A stretch of DNA of 14,049 nucleotides. Origin: Nitrospinae bacterium CG11_big_fil_rev_8_21_14_0_20_56_8 (GTDB lineage Bacteria > Nitrospinota > Nitrospinia > Nitrospinales > VA-1). The notes beneath the pieces are model-generated. The model did no database searches. It was given only the letters and a program-made list of their open reading frames with translations, and was not told the origin of the DNA. The stretch lies in NCBI GenBank assembly GCA_002796165.1, contig PCWF01000032.1, forward strand, positions 1 to 14,049. Direction: 5' to 3'. Made by a program: the position numbers and the translations under genes. Each line of letters begins with the position of its first letter. Within the stretch, counting starts at the first letter, position 1. Shown piece by piece: positions 1 through 6,605 of the stretch.

Positions 1-16
1 AGACGCGCCGAAGAAT

Positions 17-76
17 CTTGCCCCGGTTCGGGGAGGGAGCACACTTCCCGGCTCGCCAGGGCGGGGCCGCGGCAAG
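17..76. repeat. Imperfect inverted repeat, 10-bp arms
   Basis: The arms CTTGCCCCGG (17-26) and CCGCGGCAAG (67-76) pair at 9 of 10 positions around a 40-base centre. The left arm can instead form a small hairpin, CCCCG-GTT-CGGGG (21-33). There is no open reading frame with coding character here. It may be one member of a palindromic intergenic repeat family, but family membership cannot be judged from a single copy. Confidence 0.4.
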
Positions 77-92
77 CCCGGTCGTTCCAGCC

Positions 93-156
93 AGATCCTT
101 CGCCCGCCAAAGGCTCAGGATGACAGTTAAAAAAGGCTCAGGATGACGTTAAAAAA
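93..156. repeat. Short tandem repeat block, about 22-23 bp period
   Basis: The core AGGCTC recurs at 111, 134 and 156. The first two copies continue as AGGCTCAGGATGAC followed by GTT-like bases and an A-run, giving periods of 23 and 22 bp. The first copy is also the right arm of an inverted repeat: ATCCT at 95-99 pairs with AGGAT at 117-121. Read on the minus strand the unit is GTCATCCTGAGCC-T(n), which resembles the short 'GTCATCCTGAGC...AAGGATCT' intergenic palindromes I recall from many bacterial genomes. That resemblance is from memory. The repetition itself is directly visible. Confidence 0.6.
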
Positions 157-179
157 GGCTCGGGAAGATGTCCCGAGCC
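151..179 (-). terminator. Rho-independent terminator reading leftward
   Basis: GGCTCGGGA (157-165) and TCCCGAGCC (171-179) form a perfect 9-bp, GC-rich stem with a 5-base loop. On the minus strand the stem is followed directly by six T residues (complement of A151-A156), the classic intrinsic terminator layout. On the plus strand there is no T-run after the stem. It would therefore stop leftward transcription only, yet the gene to its right is on the plus strand. It may be part of the repeat block rather than the end of a gene. Confidence 0.6.
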
Positions 180-187
180 CCAACCCG

Positions 188-254
188 TCATCGCGAGCCG
201 CTGGGGCGGCGCGGCGATCCAGATTCCCGGATTGCTTCGCTCCGCTCGCAATGA
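188..254. repeat. Palindromic intergenic repeat (REP/MITE-like)
   Basis: TCATCGCGAGC (188-198) and GCTCGCAATGA (244-254) are terminal inverted arms matching at 10 of 11 positions. They enclose a GC-rich centre containing GATCCAGATT and ATTGCTTCGCTCC. The ends look like the widespread 'CGTCATTGCGAG...GCAATGA' intergenic elements. The right arm lies about 16 bp from the first possible start codon of the next gene. Together with the preceding repeats, positions 1-270 contain repeats and no supportable gene. Confidence 0.6.
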
Positions 255-270
255 GTCTTTATAAATAGTT

Positions 271-603
271 ATGCAATGGCCCCCACCGATTCAAGGCATG
301 CGCGTGGCTGGAGGGGGCATTAATTCGAGATCCCTCTTGACCAACTCTGAATTTAAACGCGGCCGCTTGATCTCCGATCCGGCCCGCAAACCGCGGGTCT
401 GGGCCGTCTTCGGGCTCCTGTTCCTGGCGTTGCTTCCCATCTGGCCCCTGCACGGCAATTGGGGAGGCTTGCCCGCGTGGGCCGTGTTCACCGTGGGGGT
501 CAGCTTTCTCGTCAGCCTGTTCACCACATGGGTGATCTTCCGCGTCTGGCGGGATCCTGGCGAAGCCCCCGCTTCTAGTGGAGAAGGGAACGATGACGGC
601 TGA
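271..603 (+). CDS. Small two-helix membrane protein, DUF3311-like
   Basis: This short protein has two predicted membrane helices, at about residues 43-60 and 70-91, separated by a glycine/proline turn (GLPAW), with a charged C-terminus. Small DUF3311-type proteins with this layout are often encoded directly before sodium:solute symporters and are thought to be accessory partners; their function is unknown. The stop overlaps the symporter start by 11 bp, which implies translational coupling. The start is uncertain. ATG 271 has no ribosome binding site and sits beside a TATAAAT sequence. ATG 298 is also poorly served. GGAGGGGG at 310-317 precedes a rare ATT codon (319) and, too far away, TTG 337. 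The first 35 or so residues look non-native, so the true protein is probably about 75-95 residues. The family assignment rests on size, helix pattern and neighbour, not on a decisive motif. Confidence 0.55.
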   Translation: MQWPPPIQGMRVAGGGINSRSLLTNSEFKRGRLISDPARKPRVWAVFGLLFLALLPIWPLHGNWGGLPAWAVFTVGVSFLVSLFTTWVIFRVWRDPGEAPASSGEGNDDG

Positions 604-2125
604 GTCCCTCCCCTTCGGCATGGGGGCGATGGTGGCCCTGGGAGTTTACATCGTTCTCATGCTGGCCATCGGCGCCTTCGCTTATACCCGCAGACAGGAA
701 GAGTCCCTGGGCGATTTTTACCTCGCCGGACGCAGTATGGGGCTCGTCGTTCTCCTGCTCACCCTGTACGCCACCCAGTACAGCGGGAATACTCTGCTGG
801 GGTTCAGCGGGGCGGCCTATCGAGAAGGATTCGGTTTCCTCGTGTCCGTCCATTTCATGACGGCCATCATCGTCTGTTACCTCCTGTTTGCCCCCCGCCT
901 CTACCGGCTGAGCCGCGAGCGCGAATTCATCACTCCCGGAGATTTCATTCAATACCGGTTCCGGAGCCGCGCCCTCAAAGCCGTGGTTACGGTGCTCATG
1001 GTGTATGCCGCCTGCAATTTCACCCTCGCGCAGATGAAAACCATGGGCACCGCCTTCGAGACTCTTTCAGGCGGCAAGATTCCGCTGGCTGTGGGGGTGA
1101 TCGGGCTGGCGGCGGTGATGCTGATTTACGAATCCCTGGGGGGGATGCGGTCGGTGGCCTGGACGGATGCGGTGCAGGGCGGCATCCTGTTTGTGGGGTT
1201 CGGGGTGGTCCTGTACATGGCCCTGGACCAGGTGGGGGGATTGGCCGGGGCGGTGGAGACCCTCGCGGCGAATCCGCAGACCCTGCGGAAGGTCGAGCCT
1301 CCCGATGCGGAGGGGGTGCGGCGCTGGATCAGTTTCATCCTGCTGGTCGGGCTGGGTGCGGCGATTTATCCCCAGGCCATCCAGCGCGTTTACGCGGCCC
1401 GGGATTGCCGCACCCTCAAACGCTCCCTCGCGATCATGGCCTTTTTACCCCTCACCACCGCCGTGGTCTCGGTCCTGGTCGGGGTGATTATGGCGGCGCA
1501 CGTTCCGGGACTCGACCTGCAATCGGGACCGGGGGGGATGACCCGTGTCATCGTTCCCTCCGAAACGGTTCTCCCGCGTCTGTGCCTCATCGTCATGCAA
1601 TCCTCCGAGGCCGGGTACTGGCTCGTCGTGATCGTGTTCGCCTCTCTTCTGGCCGCGGTGATGTCCACCGCCGACTCGGCCCTGCTCAGCATCAGCTCGA
1701 TGGTGACCCAGGATCTCTACGCCGAATTCCTCCGCCCGGGCGCGGATCAGGCCCACCTGACCCGTATGGGCCGGGCCATCACCTGGACCCTCATGGTGCC
1801 CATCGTCTGGTTGGCTCTGAAATACGACGACAACCTGATCCATCTGCTCAAAATCAAATTCGAATTGTTGATCCAATGCGTCCCGGCTTTTTACCTGGGG
1901 ATCCACACGGAGAAGTTGACCGCCCGGACCACCCTTTGGGGCATCGCCGCGGGCCTTTCGGTGACCCTTGGACTGGTTTGGGCCGACTGGCTGGGCTGGG
2001 CCGAGGTGGGATACGAAAAGGTCTGGGGATTCCATTCCGGCCTGATCGGTCTGGCGGTCAACCTGATGGTCTGCGGGTGCGATTTTTTGCGGACAAAACC
2101 TGCCGCTGATTCGCCGCCGGAATGA
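593..2125 (+). CDS. Sodium:solute symporter (SSS family)
   Basis: This is an integral inner-membrane secondary transporter of about 510 residues that would couple solute uptake to the sodium gradient. It carries the family's landmarks: an early helix followed by DFYLAGRSMG (residues 41-50), the YATQYSGNTLLGF stretch of the first core helix (59-71), the signature GGMRSVAWTDAVQGG (183-197), and MSTADSALLSISSMV (357-371), which in this family supplies the Ser/Thr residues of the second sodium site. About 12-13 hydrophobic segments are visible, the usual number. I chose ATG 593 because GGAG (580-583) lies 9 bases ahead; GTG 578 would add five residues and has no good ribosome binding site. The gene overlaps the small membrane protein before it. 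The substrate cannot be read from sequence. PanF-like, proline-like and carboxylate-like symporters all share these motifs. Confidence 0.93.
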   Translation: MTAESLPFGMGAMVALGVYIVLMLAIGAFAYTRRQEESLGDFYLAGRSMGLVVLLLTLYATQYSGNTLLGFSGAAYREGFGFLVSVHFMTAIIVCYLLFAPRLYRLSREREFITPGDFIQYRFRSRALKAVVTVLMVYAACNFTLAQMKTMGTAFETLSGGKIPLAVGVIGLAAVMLIYESLGGMRSVAWTDAVQGGILFVGFGVVLYMALDQVGGLAGAVETLAANPQTLRKVEPPDAEGVRRWISFILLVGLGAAIYPQAIQRVYAARDCRTLKRSLAIMAFLPLTTAVVSVLVGVIMAAHVPGLDLQSGPGGMTRVIVPSETVLPRLCLIVMQSSEAGYWLVVIVFASLLAAVMSTADSALLSISSMVTQDLYAEFLRPGADQAHLTRMGRAITWTLMVPIVWLALKYDDNLIHLLKIKFELLIQCVPAFYLGIHTEKLTARTTLWGIAAGLSVTLGLVWADWLGWAEVGYEKVWGFHSGLIGLAVNLMVCGCDFLRTKPAADSPPE

Positions 2126-2126
2126 T

Positions 2127-2137
2127 GGTATGATACC
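2127..2137 (+). promoter_or_regulatory. Candidate purM promoter -10 within a palindrome
   Basis: TATGAT (2129-2134) matches five of six bases of the -10 consensus and lies 35 bases ahead of the purM start. A weak -35 (CTGATT, 2106-2111) is 17 bases upstream, inside the end of the symporter gene. The -10 is embedded in the palindrome GGTAT-G-ATACC (2127-2137), which could be an operator half-site pair or coincidence. Confidence 0.35.
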
Positions 2138-2169
2138 GGCCTTAAACGCATTGGTTAGAAAGGGGCAAC

Positions 2170-3270
2170 ATGCCGAATAAAGAATCTTCCGACCCTTCTC
2201 ATTACGAACAAAGCGGGGTCTCCCACCGGGGCGGCGAGGCGGCGCTTTCCAGTCTGCTTAAACACGTGCTTCCCACCCGCCAGTTCAGTCCCGGGTTTCC
2301 GCTGGCGGTGGATATCGGTTATTTCGCCAACGTCATCGACGTAGGCCAGGGGATAGGCATCGCCTTCAGCACCGACGGGGTGGGGAGCAAGGTGCTGGTA
2401 GCGGAGATGATGGACCGCTACGACACCATCGGGATCGACTGCATCGCCATGAACGTGAACGACATCATTTGCGTCGGCGCGCGCCCGGTCAGCCTGGTGG
2501 ATTACATTGCCTGCTCCTCCACCGACGAGCGCATTTTCGGAGAGCTGGGGAAGGGCCTGGCGGAGGGAGCCCGGCAGGGGGGCATCACCATTTCCGGCGG
2601 GGAGATTTCGCAGATCCGGGAAATCATCCAGGGCATCGACCTCATCGGCGCCTGCATCGGGCACGTGCCGCTGGACCGGGTGAACGTGGGGCAGGCCGTG
2701 GCCCCCGGCAACCTGATCGTGGGGCTGGAATCCACCGGCGTTCATTCCAACGGCCTCACGCTGGCGCGCCGGGCGCTGTTGGGGGAAACCCGCGAGGAAC
2801 AACAGGCCGCCGTCCACAAATTCGATAGCCGCATCGACGGCACCCTCGGCGGGGAACTGCTTCGGCCCACGCGAATCTACGTGGCCCCGGTGATGGAAAT
2901 GCTCGATTCGGGCATCGACCTGAAAGCCATGGTCCACATTACCGGCGGGGGCCTCGGCAACCTCAACCGGGTGGCGGCCGACCATATCCGGTTTGTCATC
3001 GATCCCGTTCCGCCCCGGCCTCCGGTGTTCGACCTGATCCAGGATTGCGGCGAGGTGTCCTCCGCGGAGATGTTCGAAGTCTTCAATATGGGTGTCGGAT
3101 TCTGCCTGGTGGTCGAAGGTACCCGGGAAGTCGAAGCGGTGACGGCCATCTGCGCGCGGCATGGGGTGCCGTGCTCGGTGATCGGCCAAGTCGAGGCGGC
3201 GCATGGGAAGGAAGTGTCGATCCCGGAACTGAAGCTGGTCTGCCAGGGCCAGTCGTTTCGCTCCGTGTGA
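2170..3270 (+). CDS. purM: Phosphoribosylaminoimidazole cyclo-ligase (AIR synthase), archaeal-like variant
   Basis: PurM closes the imidazole ring: FGAM plus ATP gives AIR, the fifth step of purine synthesis, in the cytoplasm as a dimer. The 366-residue product is close to the family's usual length (about 345). It shows the expected landmarks in order: YEQSGV (12-17), STDGVGSKV (67-75), DTIGIDCIAMNVNDI (85-99), a glycine-rich SGGEIS (142-147), GLESTGVHSNGLTLARR (185-201), LLRPTRIYV (230-238), HITGGGLGNLNR (256-267) and FNMGVGFCL (305-313). AGAAAGGGG lies just before ATG 2170. It is not the common bacterial form. The usual GGFGG loop is replaced by DIGYFANVIDVG (48-59), and the motif after the glycine-rich loop reads SQIREII rather than AEMPGMY. 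From memory these choices match archaeal PurM. There are no other purine genes nearby. Confidence 0.93.
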   Translation: MPNKESSDPSHYEQSGVSHRGGEAALSSLLKHVLPTRQFSPGFPLAVDIGYFANVIDVGQGIGIAFSTDGVGSKVLVAEMMDRYDTIGIDCIAMNVNDIICVGARPVSLVDYIACSSTDERIFGELGKGLAEGARQGGITISGGEISQIREIIQGIDLIGACIGHVPLDRVNVGQAVAPGNLIVGLESTGVHSNGLTLARRALLGETREEQQAAVHKFDSRIDGTLGGELLRPTRIYVAPVMEMLDSGIDLKAMVHITGGGLGNLNRVAADHIRFVIDPVPPRPPVFDLIQDCGEVSSAEMFEVFNMGVGFCLVVEGTREVEAVTAICARHGVPCSVIGQVEAAHGKEVSIPELKLVCQGQSFRSV

Positions 3271-3293
3271 CGCTTCACCCTAGGCGTCCTTTT
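3269..3293 (+). terminator. Weak possible terminator after purM
   Basis: GACGC (3269-3273) pairs with GCGTC (3284-3288) across a 10-base loop, followed by CTTTT. The five-bp stem starts inside the purM stop codon and the T-run is short, so termination would be weak. The remaining bases up to the next gene show no other structure. Confidence 0.3.
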
Positions 3294-3362
3294 CATCCCC
3301 GCGCTTTCAGAGACCCCCGAAATTTCTGGCCACCAAACTTCTCTTCCTTTATCCTGAATTGA

Positions 3363-3368
3363 TAAAAT
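3363..3368 (+). promoter_or_regulatory. Candidate -10 element for the histidine kinase gene
   Basis: TAAAAT sits 23 bases before the kinase start codon in an AT-richer stretch (TTGATAAAATCC). No convincing -35 is present at 16-18 bases upstream. The same hexamer precedes two other genes in this window. Confidence 0.35.
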
Positions 3369-3391
3369 CCTGCAAGCCTCATCGGTGAACC

Positions 3392-5560
3392 ATGTTGCGT
3401 TCCACCCCGATCTCTCTCGCCTGCGGCGCCTGCGCGGTTGTTGTCGGCCTGCTGGCCATTTTCGGCTGGTATGGGAACTTCGTAAAACTGTTCCAATGGG
3501 TCCCGGGCACGGCCCCCATGCAGTTCAACACCGCCCTGGGTTTCGTGGGTGGAGGCGCGGCGCTCCTGTGCGCCAACGGGAACCGGATCTGGGGACAACG
3601 GCTTTGGGCCGCCGTTCCCGCGGTGTTTGCCGGGGTTTCCCTTCTGGAATACCTTTGGCCGATCGATCCTGGCATCGACCGCTGGTTTATCGAACCCTAT
3701 GTGCTGGACCAGGTCGCCCATCCGGGCCGCATGGCGCCCAATGCCGCCGTGGCCTTCCTCTTGACCGCCGGGGCGCTGGGGTCCGCCAGGGGAGGTGGGG
3801 ACCTGAGATTGTGGATCACGGGGATTCTCGGAAGCCTCTCCCTGTCGTTGGGCATGGTTGCCCTGGGCGGCTACCTCATTGGGCTCAAATCGGCTTATGC
3901 CTGGGGCTCCATGACCAGCCTGTCGGTGAATACCGCGGCGGGATTCATCGTGCTGAACATCGGGGTCATCCGGCTGGCCTGGGAAAACACCGTTGAAACC
4001 GGGGCGGGAGGACCCCGCTGGAGTTCGGTGTTGGTGGGCCTGGTGGGCATGTCCGCAACCCTGCTGACTTGGCAGGCGGTCCGCGCTTCGGAGGAAATCA
4101 GCATTGAGGACAAGGTGCGGCTGAAAACCGTGAGTCTTAAAAAGGATTTCGAAAATTTCCTGGGTTCGCAAGGCCTGGCGCTCCAGCGCATGGGGAAACG
4201 CATCGATTTTCGACCCGGAATGAGCCATCGGGAATGGGAAAACGATGCGCTGAATTATATCCGGAATCACCCCGAATATCTGGCCATCGAATGGCTGGGC
4301 CCCGACGGCCAGGTTAAGGGCCTCGTGCCGGAGGAAGAGGCCGCGGTTTTGCGCGACCCTGCCCTGGCTTCCGCCCCCGGATTTTGGGAATCGGTGAAAA
4401 AGGAATCCCGGCGGGACGGGATCGGCGTGTTCTCCACCGTTCCCTTTACCGGCGGCGAGAAGGGATTCCTGATCGCGATTCCCTTGATCGGGGAGCCGAG
4501 GGAGGGGTTCATCGTCGGTTTCTTCGAGTACCCGCGGTTGTTCGGGAATTTTATGGGAGGAGCCCGCGGAGAGGATTTGGGGTTCGCCCTCTATGACGGG
4601 GGAAAAATAGTTTACGAAAGATCCACGGGCCGGGAGGCGGGCGAGGATCTGCCGTTTTATCGGGCCCGGATCGATTACCCCAATACCGATTGGGAAATCC
4701 TGGCCCGCCCCACTCCGGGCTGGCTGGAAAAGAATGGTTCCTATACCGCTTTGTGGGTGCTGGGCCTGGGAACCGTGCTGACCTTGCTTTTGGCCTGGGC
4801 GTTGCACATGGAAATGAAGGCTCGGGTTTTGGCTCTTCAGGTGCGGACCATCAATCTTCAATTGGGAAAGGATCTGGAAGCGAGGTTAAAAGTGGAGGAA
4901 AAACTTCGCCGCTCCCTTGCGGAAAAGGATATCCTGCTCCAGGAGTTGCATCACCGTGCCAAGAACAACATGCAGGTCATATCCAGCCTGCTTCGCCTGC
5001 AAAGCAAAAGTTCGCGCGATTCCCTGGTCCAAAGCATGTTCCGCCAGAGCTCTTCACGCATCCGCGCCATGGCCCTGGCGCATGAAATGCTCTACCAGGG
5101 GGCCAACCTGGCCGAGGTGGATTTTGGGGAATACGCGCGTTCGCTGGCGTGCGAGTTGTTGAACTTTCATGGCGTGCCCGGGGACCAGATCCGGATCGAA
5201 GTCCATTCCGGTGGCGGGGTGGCCGACCTGGATTCCTGCATGTACCTCGGCCTGATCCTCAACGAGTTGCTGACCAATTGCCTGAGGCATGCCTTTCCGG
5301 ACGGCCGGAAGGGAAGGATCGGGATCCATTTCGATACCTCCCGCGAGGCCCTGTGCCACCTGACGGTGAAGGATGACGGGGTGGGGATTGGCCCTATCGA
5401 TATCCAGCGTATTCCTTCCCTGGGTCTCAAGCTTGTAAGGGTTTTGGTGGAGGAACAGATGGACGGAACGATGGAGTTGATCCGGGAGCCTCACACCGAA
5501 TTCCGGATTGCGTTTCCCAAAATCCGCAACGCCGTAGAGGAGGAGAATTTTCCGATATGA
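3392..5560 (+). CDS. Membrane sensor histidine kinase, HisKA_2 type
   Basis: This 722-residue protein has four parts. Residues 1-230 form about seven membrane helices containing a motif repeated three times: M43..NTA..F51, M114..NAA..F122 and M174...NTAA.F185. Residues 230-450 form a soluble, probably periplasmic, CHASE-like sensor region, closed by a helix at about 452-471. A coiled linker (475-512) leads to the HisKA_2 dimerisation motif LLQELHHRAKNNMQ (515-528); H521 aligns with the phosphorylated histidine of related HWE kinases. The C-terminal ATPase domain has an N box (NELLTN, 624-629), a G1 box DDGVGIG (661-667) and a SLGLKLV segment (676-682). All catalytic motifs are present, so it should be active. 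No response regulator is encoded nearby. The ribosome binding site is weak (GGTGA, 3384-3388). It overlaps the next gene by ATGA, suggesting joint function. The ligand is unknown. Confidence 0.92.
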   Translation: MLRSTPISLACGACAVVVGLLAIFGWYGNFVKLFQWVPGTAPMQFNTALGFVGGGAALLCANGNRIWGQRLWAAVPAVFAGVSLLEYLWPIDPGIDRWFIEPYVLDQVAHPGRMAPNAAVAFLLTAGALGSARGGGDLRLWITGILGSLSLSLGMVALGGYLIGLKSAYAWGSMTSLSVNTAAGFIVLNIGVIRLAWENTVETGAGGPRWSSVLVGLVGMSATLLTWQAVRASEEISIEDKVRLKTVSLKKDFENFLGSQGLALQRMGKRIDFRPGMSHREWENDALNYIRNHPEYLAIEWLGPDGQVKGLVPEEEAAVLRDPALASAPGFWESVKKESRRDGIGVFSTVPFTGGEKGFLIAIPLIGEPREGFIVGFFEYPRLFGNFMGGARGEDLGFALYDGGKIVYERSTGREAGEDLPFYRARIDYPNTDWEILARPTPGWLEKNGSYTALWVLGLGTVLTLLLAWALHMEMKARVLALQVRTINLQLGKDLEARLKVEEKLRRSLAEKDILLQELHHRAKNNMQVISSLLRLQSKSSRDSLVQSMFRQSSSRIRAMALAHEMLYQGANLAEVDFGEYARSLACELLNFHGVPGDQIRIEVHSGGGVADLDSCMYLGLILNELLTNCLRHAFPDGRKGRIGIHFDTSREALCHLTVKDDGVGIGPIDIQRIPSLGLKLVRVLVEEQMDGTMELIREPHTEFRIAFPKIRNAVEEENFPI

Positions 5561-6540
5561 AACTGCGCCGGACCGCAGACCTCCCTCCGCTTCAGCGGGG
5601 AGAAACCGTTTTCCGCACTTCCACGATCCTGACCCTGATACCCGCTTTCGTTGCGACGGTCATATTTCTGGCATGCGTGGGGGTTTACACCTATGTGTTG
5701 ACGGAGGGTCCTCTGACCTGGTATGGACATCTGTTGTTCCTTTGGTTCATTTTCTGGGTCGGTCTCTTCGCGTGGATCTTGAATTCCACCTGGAACGCGT
5801 CGCGGCGGCCATCCAACTGGTTGATCCGGTTCGCCCCCGGCGGCGGCAGAATGTTCGTGAAGTTCCGCTCTTACCTCAACGACCATTTCCCGGAGGAGGA
5901 CCGGGTGGTCCTCGAACTGTCCGGGGGCGAGGTATCCTGGATCCGGAAAGTCCGGGAACGCCAACGCGTCCGGAACCTCGGCGACAACGGTTTTGCCAAC
6001 CAGTATTTCACCTACCTGGATTTCAACCTGGCCTGCCGGGAAGACGAGCTTGACGAATTGCGGAGTGCGATCGAAACGGAGCGCACCCGCAAACCCCCGG
6101 TTTCCGACGTGAGCCAGTTGAATCACGAGTTGTTCGAGGCCCGCAAGGCCAAGGCTCCGGCCTCCGAGATCGAACGTTTGAAACAGGCCATCCGCCGTGC
6201 CAAGGCGCAGGCTAAACCTGGGCCCCGAAAATCCGGCGTGCGCTTTACCGATTACCCCGTGCGCCTGACCGGGGAAAACGTTCTGCGCCTGAGCTGGAAG
6301 GGGATGACCCCGAGAGCGAACGCGGCGATTGAATTTTTCCGCCGTTGTTTTCCCGTCGAGGCGGAATCGAAACTGGAAACCGACCACACCACCGCCCAGC
6401 CGGGAAAGGACCTGGAGGACCAGATCCTCGATCTTGTGGAAAAAGGCAACGAGATGGAGGCCATCGCCCTGGTGCGCGGGGTTTATGGTTACAGCCTTGT
6501 CCAGGCCAAACAATTTGTGGAGGAATTGCGCCGGCCCTGA
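5557..6540 (+). CDS. Two-helix membrane protein with L7/L12-like C-terminal motif
   Basis: I do not recognise this 327-residue protein as a named family. It has two membrane helices (about 22-48 and 57-77), then a large charged cytoplasmic region. That region contains a compact part (about 95-170), a basic coiled segment rich in Lys/Arg/Ala (185-225) and another compact part (228-268). The last 40 residues (286-325), including ILDLVEKGNEMEAIALVR and YSLVQAKQFVEEL, resemble the helix-turn-helix of the ribosomal protein L7/L12 C-terminal domain (the VR..TGLGL.EAK..VE pattern), which recurs as a small tail domain in unrelated membrane proteins. The start overlaps the kinase stop (ATGA), and GAGGAGGAG about 12 bases upstream would serve translation. 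A role as partner or output of the kinase is inferred from that coupling alone. Confidence 0.85.
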   Translation: MKLRRTADLPPLQRGETVFRTSTILTLIPAFVATVIFLACVGVYTYVLTEGPLTWYGHLLFLWFIFWVGLFAWILNSTWNASRRPSNWLIRFAPGGGRMFVKFRSYLNDHFPEEDRVVLELSGGEVSWIRKVRERQRVRNLGDNGFANQYFTYLDFNLACREDELDELRSAIETERTRKPPVSDVSQLNHELFEARKAKAPASEIERLKQAIRRAKAQAKPGPRKSGVRFTDYPVRLTGENVLRLSWKGMTPRANAAIEFFRRCFPVEAESKLETDHTTAQPGKDLEDQILDLVEKGNEMEAIALVRGVYGYSLVQAKQFVEELRRP

Positions 6541-6605
6541 GTGTTTGGGTTGCGCGCAAAAGTGCCGGGTGGCGTTTCGAGCCTGCCTGGCTTCCCCCGG
6601 TGCGG

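Noticed and set aside
260..266. TATAAAT as the promoter of the symporter unit
   Set aside because: It is a fair -10 but has no -35 at a usable distance, and it would place the transcript start on the first ATG. I mention it in the gene entry but do not call it a promoter.
318..366. Vector-like restriction sites (ATTAAT, TTTAAAC and GCGGCCGC close together) suggesting a cloning scar
   Set aside because: The sites are spread over about 50 bases within a continuing open frame of normal composition, and no vector sequence flanks them. Coincidence is more likely.
2155..3204. A 349-codon minus-strand open frame opposite purM
   Set aside because: It is antisense to a clear purM and has low-complexity His/Gly/Asp composition.
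3293..4861. A 522-codon minus-strand open frame opposite the histidine kinase
   Set aside because: The plus-strand kinase has full domain structure. The minus product is rich in Gly, Pro, Gln, His and Arg, typical of an antisense shadow.
6541..6605. A bidirectional terminator between the convergent genes
   Set aside because: A GC-rich hairpin can be drawn (CCGGG 6565-6569 with CCCGG 6596-6600), but the loop is long and neither strand shows a T-run after it.
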